From: a virus
Virus record (IMG/VR): IMGVR_UViG_3300011113_000805
Span: 186,001 to 250,000 of that record
Reading direction: 5' to 3' (one strand)
DNA length: 64,000 bases
The position numbers and the translations under genes are program-made. Under the pieces are notes generated by a model. It worked only from the letters and a program-made list of their open reading frames with translations. It searched no databases and was not told the DNA's origin. Shown one piece after another: positions 7,747 to 15,620 of the stretch (position 1 is the stretch's first letter; the number at the start of each line of letters is the position of its first letter).

Positions 7747-8103
7747 TTACATCCGCCCCTTGTGATTAGGATTTCCACCCCATTCGCCAACTTTCTGAGC
7801 ACCATAAGTGTCCATAGAGATTGTGGTGGTATTACCAATTTGGCATGACTTGCCTTTATTATGTCCTGTGCTGTGTCGCCAAGCTTGCATGTATGCATCT
7901 GCTCGCTGTCGATCAGGAAATCGAAGGACTGTGACACCAGCCATCTTGCCTTCACCGGCAGTGACGCCAATGAGGACAGGAGCATGCTCAGTACCAAGTT
8001 CCTCTACGCAATCAGGGCACTCGTTAATGCGTCCTCCTACACGCCGCTTATGCGCAGAATCAAGAGAAAACTCAGAGCCGCAGTGCTTACATTCACGAAG
8101 CAT
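7747..8103 (-). CDS. Zinc-ribbon protein, 118 aa
   Basis: CKHCGSEF near residue 5 and CPDC near residue 29 form a four-cysteine zinc ribbon. A basic C-terminus (NPNHKGRM) follows a mixed region. The zinc site suggests nucleic-acid or protein binding, but no family is recognised. First of several closely spaced small genes. Confidence 0.7.
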   Translation of the reverse strand: MLRECKHCGSEFSLDSAHKRRVGGRINECPDCVEELGTEHAPVLIGVTAGEGKMAGVTVLRFPDRQRADAYMQAWRHSTGHNKGKSCQIGNTTTISMDTYGAQKVGEWGGNPNHKGRM

Positions 8104-8106
8104 AAA

Positions 8107-8319
8107 TCACTCATCCCAGTCATAGAGTTCATCGTCAATTTCATTGCGACAGATGAGACGATTCGCCTCTTTTACTCTGTCCAATTGGACACTTCGAATT
8201 CCGCGCCAATCAGAAAGTGACCCACCGGTGGCAAAGTGAAGTTTACGATCATAGCCGCGTTGACGCTTGCTATGCTCAATTAGATCGGTAGCATGATTAT
8301 TTTGATATCGTTTTGACAT
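8107..8319 (-). CDS. Conserved small phage protein, 70 aa
   Basis: Basic N-terminal half (NNHATDLIEHSKRQRGYDRKLHFATGG...WRG) and acidic tail (DDELYDWDE). It ends just before the zinc-ribbon gene. The His/Lys-rich segment looks like a conserved phage family known to me only as hypothetical. No function inferred. Confidence 0.65.
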   Translation of the reverse strand: MSKRYQNNHATDLIEHSKRQRGYDRKLHFATGGSLSDWRGIRSVQLDRVKEANRLICRNEIDDELYDWDE

Positions 8320-8322
8320 GTC

Positions 8323-8553
8323 TCACACCGGAAGTTCGAAGAAATCTTCATACCCGCCGGCAAGAAGACCCTGCTCGACCATTTCGGCAAGAAATTCCTG
8401 AGTTAGCGTATATGAGTTAGGACCACCAAAGAACGTGGGGAAAATCTCTGCTAGGCGGGACTCTGCATCTTCAACAGTGAATTCACCACCAAGCTCCTCG
8501 GCCATAAGGAGAATTTCATCTTGCATCTGGACATGAATATCAGACATTGACAT
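8323..8553 (-). CDS. Small acidic protein, 76 aa
   Basis: A helical acidic protein whose length and pattern (FTVEDAESRLAEIFP, YTLTQEFLAEMVEQGLL) suggest a small winged-helix-like fold, but no DNA-binding residues stand out. An AGAGG site precedes the ATG. Confidence 0.65.
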   Translation of the reverse strand: MSMSDIHVQMQDEILLMAEELGGEFTVEDAESRLAEIFPTFFGGPNSYTLTQEFLAEMVEQGLLAGGYEDFFELPV

Positions 8554-8554
8554 G

Positions 8555-8752
8555 TTACACCTCTTTTTCAGTAGGAACTAGAATATCGACGTCGACCTGC
8601 AATCGACCTTCCTTAAATAGGACTGTCGCCTCTGTCCAATGATCCCTAAAGTCCTCGAAGGCGTCGATGAGGCCTACTACCTTTCCAAGGGATCCACTAA
8701 GTGGATGACCTGGTAATGAAATGGTGACAGTATCACCAATAGAGATTGCCAT
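8555..8752 (-). CDS. SH3-like mini-protein
   Basis: 65 residues from ATG 8752, six bases after GGAG and overlapping the SWIM gene's TGA. ISIGDTVTISLPG, LGKVVGL and a closing VDVDILVP strand match the family and resemble a KOW-type barrel (GxxGKVVG). Unknown function. Confidence 0.7.
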   Translation of the reverse strand: MAISIGDTVTISLPGHPLSGSLGKVVGLIDAFEDFRDHWTEATVLFKEGRLQVDVDILVPTEKEV

Positions 8753-8979
8753 CAATTGCTCCGAAGATCAAGGCTTAACCAAGTGTCAATCACATTTTCT
8801 GAGGCTCGACCATTGATAGCGGCCTGGGCGATAGGAATGTGTTTACAGTTTCGACCAAAAGATCGAAATCCATCACACTCGCACTCCCACTCTCGCCGTT
8901 GACCACGCCAGTAGCCTACATGATAAACACCGGTGCTACCACGAACAATAACAAGTGCAGTAGGCTCAGATGGAAACAT
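8752..8979 (-). CDS. SWIM zinc-finger protein
   Basis: 75 residues. The SWIM signature C-x-C-x(n)-C-x-H appears as CECDGF...NCKH (about residues 33-47). In larger proteins this module binds DNA or protein; here it is essentially free-standing after a short beta N-terminus. Promoted by the class I element at 8999-9026, with AGGAG ahead of the ATG. Confidence 0.8.
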   Translation of the reverse strand: MFPSEPTALVIVRGSTGVYHVGYWRGQRREWECECDGFRSFGRNCKHIPIAQAAINGRASENVIDTWLSLDLRSN

Positions 8980-8998
8980 CGTATTCTCCTAATAGGAA

Positions 8999-9026
8999 TA
9001 TAATCCCTTCATAGGAATTTGAACAG
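8999..9026 (-). promoter_or_regulatory. Class I phage promoter
   Basis: Minus strand CTGTTC, 16 bases, ATTATA, 20 bases upstream of the SWIM gene start. Confidence 0.7.
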
Positions 9027-9051
9027 GTCTATGATTAACAAAATTGCAAAA

Positions 9052-9375
9052 TTATACTAGTGGCAGCAGATCACCATCTTTAATTTCTGCTGTTAGCAAC
9101 ATTCCGTCAATCAAAAGAACGACATAAATCGATTTTCCTGGACGGTACCATCCTGTTGTAGCAGAAACTTTAGGTCTATCAAAGATGTCAAACTGATTCG
9201 AATTAGTATCTATCAGTAGCACAGGATAACCAATTGGCCATTGACTGCTGCTATCCGTGGTGACCATAGGGCGATTTAGTGTCACCAATTTTCCTACTAA
9301 TCGCTTAGTCAGGTGGTCATTATCGCCAAATAGTCTTTCCAAGCAGCTTTTTAGTAGCCCTATTAGTCTTCCCAT
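9052..9375 (-). CDS. SH3-like mini-protein with N-terminal helix
   Basis: 107 residues. A helical stretch of about 25 residues (LIGLLKSCLERLFG) precedes the family-type beta region (GKLVTLNRP, IYVVLLIDGMLLTAEI, closing LLPLV). The first ATG overlaps the end of the upstream 46-residue gene. The LLIDG hairpin is the most conserved family element. Confidence 0.65.
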   Translation of the reverse strand: MGRLIGLLKSCLERLFGDNDHLTKRLVGKLVTLNRPMVTTDSSSQWPIGYPVLLIDTNSNQFDIFDRPKVSATTGWYRPGKSIYVVLLIDGMLLTAEIKDGDLLPLV

Positions 9376-9503
9376 TCGGAATGCTCATGCTGAGTGACAG
9401 GCGGCCACAGCACAATTCGATCTCCTTCCTGACGTGCAAGTGGCTCATAAAGCCAAGCCTGTTCTGCAACCGCAATAAGAATTTCAGGATCTAGGTGAGA
9501 CAT
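9363..9503 (-). CDS. Small acidic protein, 46 aa
   Basis: Short gene with AGAGG seven bases before the ATG. The product begins MSHLDPEILIAVAEQAWLYE and ends QHEHSEWED. It fills the space between the 9052 and 9513 genes with overlaps, supporting expression. Function unknown. Confidence 0.6.
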   Translation of the reverse strand: MSHLDPEILIAVAEQAWLYEPLARQEGDRIVLWPPVTQHEHSEWED

Positions 9504-9512
9504 TTTTACCTC

Positions 9513-10127
9513 TTAGATGTCATCATCGTTTTTGCTTTCGTGCTGTTCTAGCATCTCCAACATGGAGATCGAGTGCTCAACAGTTTCAATTGCCCAAGTT
9601 TTTTTGGCAATGTTCGTACGATATGATTTTAGGAGTTTTTCAAATTTCTCCATATGCCGCTTATTGAACGCAATCGCCTTAGGCCATCCACCAACTCCAA
9701 CACGAGCAAGATGAATCGTGTCATGTGCCCGAGAGCCTAACATTGTTTGTGCGAACATCGTTGCCGTTACAATGTTAGGTGCAGATACCCAACCAAGCGT
9801 CTCAAATAGAGAGACATTTTCAGTCGTATCTACTGGATACGAATTGCCGGCAATGTGCGGATACTTTTCGTTACGGGAAGCTACGTACATATCCCATGTA
9901 ACCTTCCACACTGAATTAGGAATATAGTCATGGGGGTCAGGCTTAAGTGTATTACAAACCTGTTTCCAAATAACGTTAACCCGACGTGTAATGCCAGTTG
10001 GCTGCAATGTTGGCCAACATTTTTCAGCCTGAGCTTTTACAATATCTTTGCTGATTAGGTTATTCTCGTGCAACTCAGCATAGCTGACTGGTCGCTTCTT
10101 CAGGATTTTTTCAAGAATGTTTTCCAT
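9513..10127 (-). CDS. Hypothetical protein, 204 aa
   Basis: A mixed soluble protein. An N-terminal helix (ILEKILKKRPVSYAELHE) is followed by several Trp-rich segments (ITRRVNVIWKQV, VWKVTWDMY) and a helical C-terminus ending in an acidic tail. AGGTG precedes the ATG. No recognised domain. The class II-like element at 10279-10306 may drive it together with the small membrane gene. Confidence 0.7.
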   Translation of the reverse strand: MENILEKILKKRPVSYAELHENNLISKDIVKAQAEKCWPTLQPTGITRRVNVIWKQVCNTLKPDPHDYIPNSVWKVTWDMYVASRNEKYPHIAGNSYPVDTTENVSLFETLGWVSAPNIVTATMFAQTMLGSRAHDTIHLARVGVGGWPKAIAFNKRHMEKFEKLLKSYRTNIAKKTWAIETVEHSISMLEMLEQHESKNDDDI

Positions 10128-10135
10128 TATTACAC

Positions 10136-10258
10136 CTATTTACTACCAAAGAAAGCTGTTATCGGCAAAACTAGAAACAATCCTACCATCCACCAAAAAA
10201 TCATACTAGTTTCATTAACAGGGCTATTCAACATATCGATGATATGTTTCATCATCAT
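10136..10258 (-). CDS. Small single-pass membrane protein, 40 aa
   Basis: Start at the first of three consecutive ATGs (10258), six bases after GGAG. Residues 19-38 (MIFWWMVGLFLVLPITAFF) form one transmembrane helix followed by GSK. Too short to assign. Such peptides in phages can act on the host membrane or as lysis or exclusion accessories, but that is only a possibility. Confidence 0.6.
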   Translation of the reverse strand: MMMKHIIDMLNSPVNETSMIFWWMVGLFLVLPITAFFGSK

Positions 10259-10278
10259 GATGATCTCCATAATGATCT

Positions 10279-10306
10279 ATTATTATGGTTTTTGACAGCT
10301 GAACAC
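10279..10306 (-). promoter_or_regulatory. Class II-like phage promoter
   Basis: Minus strand GTGTTC, 16 bases, AATAAT then AGATC. It combines a class I-like first box with a class II second box and the AGATC extension. Confidence 0.6.
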
Positions 10307-10323
10307 TAGTTTTTGTCAAATAC

Positions 10324-10599
10324 TTACAAAATTTTTAGACCATCAGGTTTCATACGAAAGTTACGAACATATCCACCTGATAAAACTTCGAAACTTAGTA
10401 AGTCATCATGCGGGCTACATATTTGAGTCCCTGCCGCTAAACCACCAGCTCTCCAATCGCAGCATTTTAGAACTATGACAGTAGTTCCTGCAGAAATGAC
10501 TATTTCTGCAGAGCCATATAGGTGTACATCATACAGAATACTAAATACTTCACCCCTCTTAGAGTTGAAGTATTGAATCCATTCCGTGTTTGTTCTCAT
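10324..10599 (-). CDS. SH3-like mini-protein
   Basis: 91 residues. Central ISAGTTVIVLKCC and a C-terminal DDLLSFEVLSGGYVRNFRM segment show the typical strand-loop-strand layout and the L-x-x-G turn. No strong ribosome site. Function unknown. Confidence 0.6.
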   Translation of the reverse strand: MRTNTEWIQYFNSKRGEVFSILYDVHLYGSAEIVISAGTTVIVLKCCDWRAGGLAAGTQICSPHDDLLSFEVLSGGYVRNFRMKPDGLKIL

Positions 10600-10636
10600 A
10601 ATTCATTATACATGAGAAACCAGAGATTGATAAGTG

Positions 10637-12022
10637 TTAGTGGCCCATTAAGTGACGCAAAAGTGTTTGCGTCTCTATGGCGAGATTTTTGCGAAGTTGT
10701 TTTGATTCATTAACGACTATAACTTTTGAAAAGTTCTTTCCTTTATGCCACTGAACATACTTGTTGTCTGTGAATCGAAGCTCGACCCTTAGCACGTCTT
10801 CAAAAAGACCATTAGAATTTTGCAGATCTACAAAATAAGCTATACCAAAATTTTTCCCTTCACGTAAAATGACTTTTGAAGAGTCATTTCCATCAGGAAG
10901 GGTTACATTTGGAATATTCTTTCTGTTAAATTGCACAATTGCATACGAAGCAGCACCATCGATAATTCCAAGCCATTCACGTGCCTCAAAAAGGAGTGAA
11001 TTTTCCCAATCCGGATTTTGAGCCATCTTTTCATGCACGGTCACCAATGAAGGTTCAATAGGTGCTCTTCCTTTGATTGGGTTCTTGTCTCTTCTCCAAG
11101 TAATACCGGTATCAGGTTCACGTGAGACAGATTTGAAAATTTCACTCGAGGACTTCAGGCCATTGTTGATTTTCAATCGAGAACCACCCAATCTTTTTGT
11201 GTCACCCCACTTGACAGAAATGTCAACCTTTTCTCCATTTGAAAGAATTGCAATCATGTCAACAACACCACTTCCACCAGCAGGTGGATTTCCTGTGACA
11301 TTTGCACCCTCAAGTGCACCTAAATTGCTGGTTAAATTACTTGTCATGACTCTAATTGCATTAATGAAAATTTCACGATCATTAATTCTAGAGTTTGCCC
11401 ATGCATCGGAAATACGTGTATCTTTAACAAAAAGTTTCTCATCTTCCAAAGATGATGAAACAAATTCATCAAATCCTTCATTACGACCTGTGGGGGTTTG
11501 CTCACCACCTAAAGAAAACCAAACCGCCCACTCAGCGGCATATCCCATCATTTTGTCGCTGGTTAGTGTGCTTTTCCCACCTTTTCCTAAGATTGGAATA
11601 AATGGTACAACATACATTCCTGATGTCAAATCAGGATGTTGTGTGATCGTGATAAGAAGAGACTCATATTTTCCAGATCCTACACCAGATTTTGGCGCAG
11701 GATTAGTTCCATCCCATTTTTGAATCTCGATTCCTGGGTTTTTTGCAGCATCTTTAAGGCCGGAAAAAGTCTCTTCGAATGTATCCCATGCTGAGACTTT
11801 TCCTATTTGAACCGGTGATCCAGGACTAAGGTCTGTCTGTAGTCTTCCTCTATTTGCTGTAACAGGAACGACAATGCCACCTGAAAGTTCTGATAGTTTT
11901 AATACCACCTCTCTGTGTTGCTTGGTTCCTTCAGCATAAACTTTAAAGCCCTGACTATTGGGGTTTATTGAAGACTCATTAAGCTGCTTTAAAAGGATCC
12001 GGCAAAGCTCGATTTCTTTCAT
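10637..12022 (-). CDS. Large tagged internal-protein candidate, 461 aa
   Basis: Begins MKEIELCRILLKQLNESS: a short tag-like helix ending in L-N-E followed by Ser. The body is unrecognised. A segment GVVDMIA...GEKVDISVKWGDTKR (about residues 255-285) loosely recalls a PD-(D/E)XK nuclease strand pair, but the usual Glu is absent. A GYAAEWAVWFSLGG motif lies near residue 175. AGGATAACAAG precedes the ATG. Inferred role: packaged in the head and possibly injected. A nuclease activity would be plausible but is unproven. Confidence 0.6.
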   Translation of the reverse strand: MKEIELCRILLKQLNESSINPNSQGFKVYAEGTKQHREVVLKLSELSGGIVVPVTANRGRLQTDLSPGSPVQIGKVSAWDTFEETFSGLKDAAKNPGIEIQKWDGTNPAPKSGVGSGKYESLLITITQHPDLTSGMYVVPFIPILGKGGKSTLTSDKMMGYAAEWAVWFSLGGEQTPTGRNEGFDEFVSSSLEDEKLFVKDTRISDAWANSRINDREIFINAIRVMTSNLTSNLGALEGANVTGNPPAGGSGVVDMIAILSNGEKVDISVKWGDTKRLGGSRLKINNGLKSSSEIFKSVSREPDTGITWRRDKNPIKGRAPIEPSLVTVHEKMAQNPDWENSLLFEAREWLGIIDGAASYAIVQFNRKNIPNVTLPDGNDSSKVILREGKNFGIAYFVDLQNSNGLFEDVLRVELRFTDNKYVQWHKGKNFSKVIVVNESKQLRKNLAIETQTLLRHLMGH

Positions 12023-12093
12023 CTTGTTATCCTAACATATTTGCTAATTATGCATTACCGTAACATACAACAAGCGTGCACCTTAAAATGATC

Positions 12094-12140
12094 TTCCTGT
12101 TGTTCCTGATTAAATCATGTGATATCAGGAACAACAGGAA
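12094..12140. repeat. 17-bp inverted repeat
   Basis: Perfect arms at 12094-12110 and 12124-12140, beginning TTCCTGTTGTTCC, with a 13-base loop, between two minus-strand genes. There is only a short T run after the stem on the minus strand, so it is a weak terminator candidate or a stable RNA hairpin. Confidence 0.8.
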
Positions 12141-12167
12141 ATAGGTATATCCATTGCTTTGCCACAA

Positions 12168-12197
12168 TTCCCTGATAACAACGTTGTTATCAGGGAA
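12168..12197. repeat. 30-bp perfect palindrome
   Basis: TTCCCTGATAACAAC and its exact complement abut with no loop, immediately after the stop of the 12200 gene (minus direction). It could be a binding site for a dimeric protein, or a cruciform or hairpin that ends transcription. Confidence 0.8.
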
Positions 12198-12199
12198 CC

Positions 12200-12577
12200 T
12201 TATCTGTCGTTTCGTCTTGCTGCCTTATATGCTTGACGTGCAGCAGTCTGCAATGATTCTGCATAACCATCATCAGATCCGCCATAAACATCGTCAATTA
12301 GAACCCACCCAAACTTCCATGGCTTGCTGGCAGAATCCATTCTTGCTTCATCTGCATATGCATTGTCACCATTAATGTCAAACACAACTGCAGTTGAGTC
12401 CAATCCAATTTGATTAAAATCTATTCTCCACACTTTGTCATCAGTGCTATCATATTCCAGGGTTACTTCACCGATGTTTGGAATATGAACCCTTGTATCT
12501 GCGCTCTCTAATACTAATCTCTTTATTTCATTACGCACAATTTCACGAATCTTTGACTCACTAATGAGAACAGACAT
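12200..12577 (-). CDS. Tagged internal-protein candidate, 125 aa
   Basis: N-terminal tag LISESKIREIVRNEIKRLVLES; the site here is V-L-E followed by Ser. The remaining 100 residues form a small alpha/beta domain (VTLEYDSTDDKVWRI, VVFDINGDNAY) ending in a basic helix (SLQTAARQAYKAARR). No recognised enzyme family. GGAGACATAAA precedes the ATG. Confidence 0.75.
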   Translation of the reverse strand: MSVLISESKIREIVRNEIKRLVLESADTRVHIPNIGEVTLEYDSTDDKVWRIDFNQIGLDSTAVVFDINGDNAYADEARMDSASKPWKFGWVLIDDVYGGSDDGYAESLQTAARQAYKAARRNDR

Positions 12578-12605
12578 TTTATGTCTCCTTTCATGCTATA
12601 TAGAC

Positions 12606-13892
12606 TTAACAAGCCTTAATTTCTTCACGAATAAGCAACCGAAGAAGATTCACGGCATTTCGACCCTCAGCAACAGGAGGCGGTTTTGAGCTTCCTTTAC
12701 CGTACTTAAAGATCCCTAGGATCATGTTTGCTGCCGCAAAGCTTCCTGTGAATTTATAAGCATTTCCCTTATAAATAAAGACAACTCCCTCCACAGGTGT
12801 TGTCACGTTATCAACAGATCCTAACTTTTCAAGTTGAGACTGAAGAAAACTCATCGATCCAGCATCACCGGCTGCTCTAATATTTGCGATTGCATTACTG
12901 ACTTCCTGCCGAAGACGAACAACCTCAGCGTCATTGTCATTGATAAGAGTAGACTTAAGTCCTCTTAGAAGTTCAACAGCAAATTCATTGATTGCTAATT
13001 CAATAGGCCTAACACAGGCCTTAAGAATCTTTGGTGACTCCTTGACAAAATTATTGACTCTTGTATAAACCTCAGGTGTCAAATTTTTCTTGATATCCGC
13101 CAAAGAAGGAGCACCTGGCATCTTTACACAACGTGCAATCACCATTTCTTCCATTCGTGGTTGCAGTGCCAATTGACCAATCTCGCGCTTAATGCAAGCA
13201 GCTAAATATTGTGCCATGGTTGCTGAGTCATCTAATCCTGTAGAAGACAGTGATTGATCAATTACCGATGTTACCCTATCTAGGATCCTACCATCAGAGA
13301 TGGCACGAAGCCTGGCAATTGCAGGTCCCTTTACCTGCCAAGATTTATCAGATACTGTGTCCTGCATCTGATTTACATAGCCATCAAGAATATCAACACT
13401 TCCATCAGCATCCGGGCCTGCCTCTACTTCACCACCGGAAACATTAAAAACAGGCCAACCGTGAAAGACCAAGGTGTTCTTGTCATAGTTAATGACATTA
13501 GGATTTTTCGTGTAAATGACTTCCATAGAGAACCATCGATCTCCGGATGGGCCAAAAATTCTCGTCCGTTTCTCAGGTGGGATTACACGAAGTGCCTTGG
13601 AAAGAATGCTGAATGCTGAGTCGAAAGCATCCTTAATATTGCCACGACCTTCAAATTTTGCTGCCAATTCCTCAGCATTCATTCCGCCACGTTTAATGTC
13701 ACCACCCGCTCGAGCAACTTTCACATTGCCTTGCTGCTCATCCCAGGTGAAAACAAGGTTCATGCCATCAAGCTTTTCTGTTGCAGATGTCAGTTTTCCT
13801 GACGCAGCGGCAGACAGAATGTCTTTCATCTCCCAAAAGTGAAGATCAGGATTATCATACAAATGCATCAAGTGACCAACTGCACCGCCCAT
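12606..13892 (-). CDS. Ligase-like nucleotidyltransferase with C-terminal tag helix
   Basis: 428 residues. Motif I of covalent nucleotidyltransferases is present as EKLDGMN (K-x-D-G, about residues 39-45). Later come WFSMEVIY (motif III-like), EGVVFIYKG (motif IV-like) and YKFTG (motif V-like). This supports an ATP-dependent ligase-type fold with a lysine-AMP intermediate; whether it joins RNA or DNA is unknown. The last 15 residues (NLLRLLIREEIKA) repeat the tag helix, placed at the C-terminus instead of the N-terminus. GGAGGGTAAAGG precedes the ATG. Inference: a head-packaged repair or modifying enzyme. Confidence 0.7.
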   Translation of the reverse strand: MGGAVGHLMHLYDNPDLHFWEMKDILSAAASGKLTSATEKLDGMNLVFTWDEQQGNVKVARAGGDIKRGGMNAEELAAKFEGRGNIKDAFDSAFSILSKALRVIPPEKRTRIFGPSGDRWFSMEVIYTKNPNVINYDKNTLVFHGWPVFNVSGGEVEAGPDADGSVDILDGYVNQMQDTVSDKSWQVKGPAIARLRAISDGRILDRVTSVIDQSLSSTGLDDSATMAQYLAACIKREIGQLALQPRMEEMVIARCVKMPGAPSLADIKKNLTPEVYTRVNNFVKESPKILKACVRPIELAINEFAVELLRGLKSTLINDNDAEVVRLRQEVSNAIANIRAAGDAGSMSFLQSQLEKLGSVDNVTTPVEGVVFIYKGNAYKFTGSFAAANMILGIFKYGKGSSKPPPVAEGRNAVNLLRLLIREEIKAC

Positions 13893-13941
13893 TTACCTTT
13901 ACCCTCCAAAATTATATCACGTGATTTACAAATTTCAATAC

Positions 13942-14442
13942 TTAATTTTTCTGCTTAACCAACTGAGTTCCACCATAATTTTTCTTGAGCCAATTATTTA
14001 ACTGCACATCAGCGTCAGGTAAAGTGGCATCATCAGGAAGTGATTCAATATCTTTGCCAAGGTCAATGAGAAACTTGTCCTCAACACCGTTGTCTAAGAT
14101 ATCAGAAACATCTGGATCAATTGTAAGAAAGTCCCAAAGCGGACTAGATTCTTTCTCTTTTGGTTTTAGATTTTTTACAATATCAAGGAGATCCTTAATT
14201 TCTGCACCGGCTTCAATTGCATCACTTACAAATGAGGCACCTGGGATAAGAGATAGGGCACCTTTAAGACCTAGAACACCTAACTTTTTTGCCGCATGGG
14301 CACCGGTATCTTTAAGTTTCTTACCTCTAGCGGCACGAAGCTGATTGCGAAGTTCTCCCACTTGGATGTCTTCCTGCATTATTCGCAAAGCTTCATCACG
14401 AATTACCTTACGTAGAGCTGCCTCTGTGATTCTCATAGTCAT
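13942..14442 (-). CDS. Tagged protein with a hydrophobic Gly/Ala helix
   Basis: 166 residues. Tag: MRITEAALRKVIRDEALRIMQED, with I-M-Q-E as a variant cleavage site. A basic stretch (RAARGKKLKDTGAHAAKK) is followed by a hydrophobic Gly/Ala-rich segment (LGLKGALSLIPGASFVSDAI, about 53-72) and an acidic C-terminal domain (WDFLTIDPDVSDIL). The hydrophobic part could contact membrane, but this is speculative. The start overlaps the end of the next gene. Confidence 0.7.
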   Translation of the reverse strand: MTMRITEAALRKVIRDEALRIMQEDIQVGELRNQLRAARGKKLKDTGAHAAKKLGVLGLKGALSLIPGASFVSDAIEAGAEIKDLLDIVKNLKPKEKESSPLWDFLTIDPDVSDILDNGVEDKFLIDLGKDIESLPDDATLPDADVQLNNWLKKNYGGTQLVKQKN

Positions 14443-15059
14443 AACCCCTTTGGCATGTCGCTGCCGGCCTTAATCATTCCAAGATCCCTTAGCTTAATTA
14501 TGACCGAGGGATTGTTTTTTAAGTATCGTTTGGAGAGAGGCGAATCTTCCCAGGCAACATCAGCATCGTATTCAGCTGAATCTTGCTGACAGTTATCTTC
14601 ATCGGTATCAGGTGTCAGCTCATTTTGTAAGTTGTCAAGCTGACGCTTTTCGATATCACTCCTGCCGGCATATTTTTGCCAGACATGACGAGCTCTTTGT
14701 GACACTTCAGCCCGGTCTGACATGAGACCACCACCCTCAAGTGTCGCAATCTCCATTGCAATGTCGTAGAGGAGAGGACCAAGTTTAGGAATCTCCGAGA
14801 GTGACCAAGTGACTTCCCAGGCATCATTGCACACACCCTGCTTCTTAGTAGTTTTAGCAATGTTTATGATGGCTTGGCTGTATGTGCCATGAGTTTTCAT
14901 GTTGGCTATGATTGACCATTGTGGACGGGAACTAGTGCCAGATGATTTCATTATTCTAAACTCGATACCCATTTCCTGAGCTAGCTCAGGTGTCACAGCG
15001 GTCTCTCGAAGGAGCTCACGTCTTACCATGCGGCGAAGTCTTGTCTCTGTGATTCTCAT
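14439..15059 (-). CDS. Tagged protein of the GPLLYDIAME family
   Basis: 206 residues from ATG 15059. Tag MRITETRLRRMVRRELLRET with the L-R-E site. The body shares a block with the genes at 41337 and 44063 and more weakly 15621 and 55999: an opening TPELAQEMGIEFRIMK, then LGPLLYDIAMEIA (about 106-118), LMSDRAEVS, VWQKYA and EDNC. The A-type helix after GLGPLL is reminiscent of the GNAT acetyl-CoA loop, but this is only a resemblance. Likely packaged cargo of unknown activity. Confidence 0.75.
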   Translation of the reverse strand: MRITETRLRRMVRRELLRETAVTPELAQEMGIEFRIMKSSGTSSRPQWSIIANMKTHGTYSQAIINIAKTTKKQGVCNDAWEVTWSLSEIPKLGPLLYDIAMEIATLEGGGLMSDRAEVSQRARHVWQKYAGRSDIEKRQLDNLQNELTPDTDEDNCQQDSAEYDADVAWEDSPLSKRYLKNNPSVIIKLRDLGMIKAGSDMPKGL

Positions 15060-15128
15060 ATGACGAAATCTTCCCCTGCAGCTTGTATGTATGCCAGGTG
15101 AGATAAAACGTGTAATGAAAATTGACAA

Positions 15129-15148
15129 TGGGGGATTATAATCCCCCA
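15129..15148. repeat. 20-bp palindrome around an ATTATAAT core
   Basis: TGGGGGATTATAATCCCCCA, perfectly symmetrical, 70 bases upstream of the 15059 start. The core resembles a -10 box inside an operator-like palindrome, so it may be a regulated promoter or a hairpin. Confidence 0.6.
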
Positions 15149-15205
15149 CGTCATAAATCAGAGACTTAGGCTTGTATGCTTTGTCCCGTTATGAGCTCTT
15201 GTGCC

Positions 15206-15460
15206 TCAAAGATATTCCGGGCCGGCGACATCATTGAGGTAACCCTCACACCATCCACGGACTTCATCCTGCATCATGGCACAAGCATCTTCAGGATCGA
15301 TCCCTGCCATTGTCATCTGATCCATGTATTCTTCCATTGCATTGGACAGTGCCTCAGTCGCGGCTGCCTGGGATTCATTGAGCCGACGTCCTCTCCGGAA
15401 CTTTCCTGCTTCTTCACGAACAATACGACGAAGTGTCGCCTCAGTAAGCTTAACGGCCAT
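15206..15460 (-). CDS. Small tagged protein, 84 aa
   Basis: Tag MAVKLTEATLRRIVREEAGKF followed by RRGRRLNES, where L-N-E then Ser is the likely cleavage site. The remainder is an acidic helical domain (AAATEALSNAMEEYMDQM, DPEDACAMMQDEV). AAAGGAGATACA precedes the ATG. A GCATAGATA motif lies about 40 bases upstream. Confidence 0.75.
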   Translation of the reverse strand: MAVKLTEATLRRIVREEAGKFRRGRRLNESQAAATEALSNAMEEYMDQMTMAGIDPEDACAMMQDEVRGWCEGYLNDVAGPEYL

Positions 15461-15498
15461 TGTATCTCCTTTGGGGGTCTATATGTTGCCCCAGTTTC

Positions 15499-15507
15499 TA
15501 TCTATGC
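15499..15507 (-). promoter_or_regulatory. Candidate late promoter motif GCATAGATA
   Basis: Minus strand GCATAGATA, 39-47 bases before the start at 15460. The same motif occurs at the same distance before the 16220, 16961 and 44029 starts, all tagged-protein genes. Confidence 0.5.
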
Positions 15508-15540
15508 AGCACCCGTAGGAAAGGGCTCAAAAGACCCAAA

Positions 15541-15608
15541 ACTATCCGAGCGCTTGTTGCAAGTGGTGCTTAACAGCTACAGCACCTACTCACGTCTGCT
15601 CGGATAGT
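15541..15608 (-). ncRNA. Structured intergenic element
   Basis: Arms ACTATCCGAGC at 15541-15551 and its exact complement at 15598-15608 enclose an inner hairpin (GGTGCT paired with AGCACC). On the minus strand the outer stem is followed by TTTTGGGTCTTTTG. The TTTTGGGTCTTTTG part recurs near 16290-16310. It may be a terminator or leader RNA. Confidence 0.45.
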
Positions 15609-15620
15609 TGATCCCTATCG

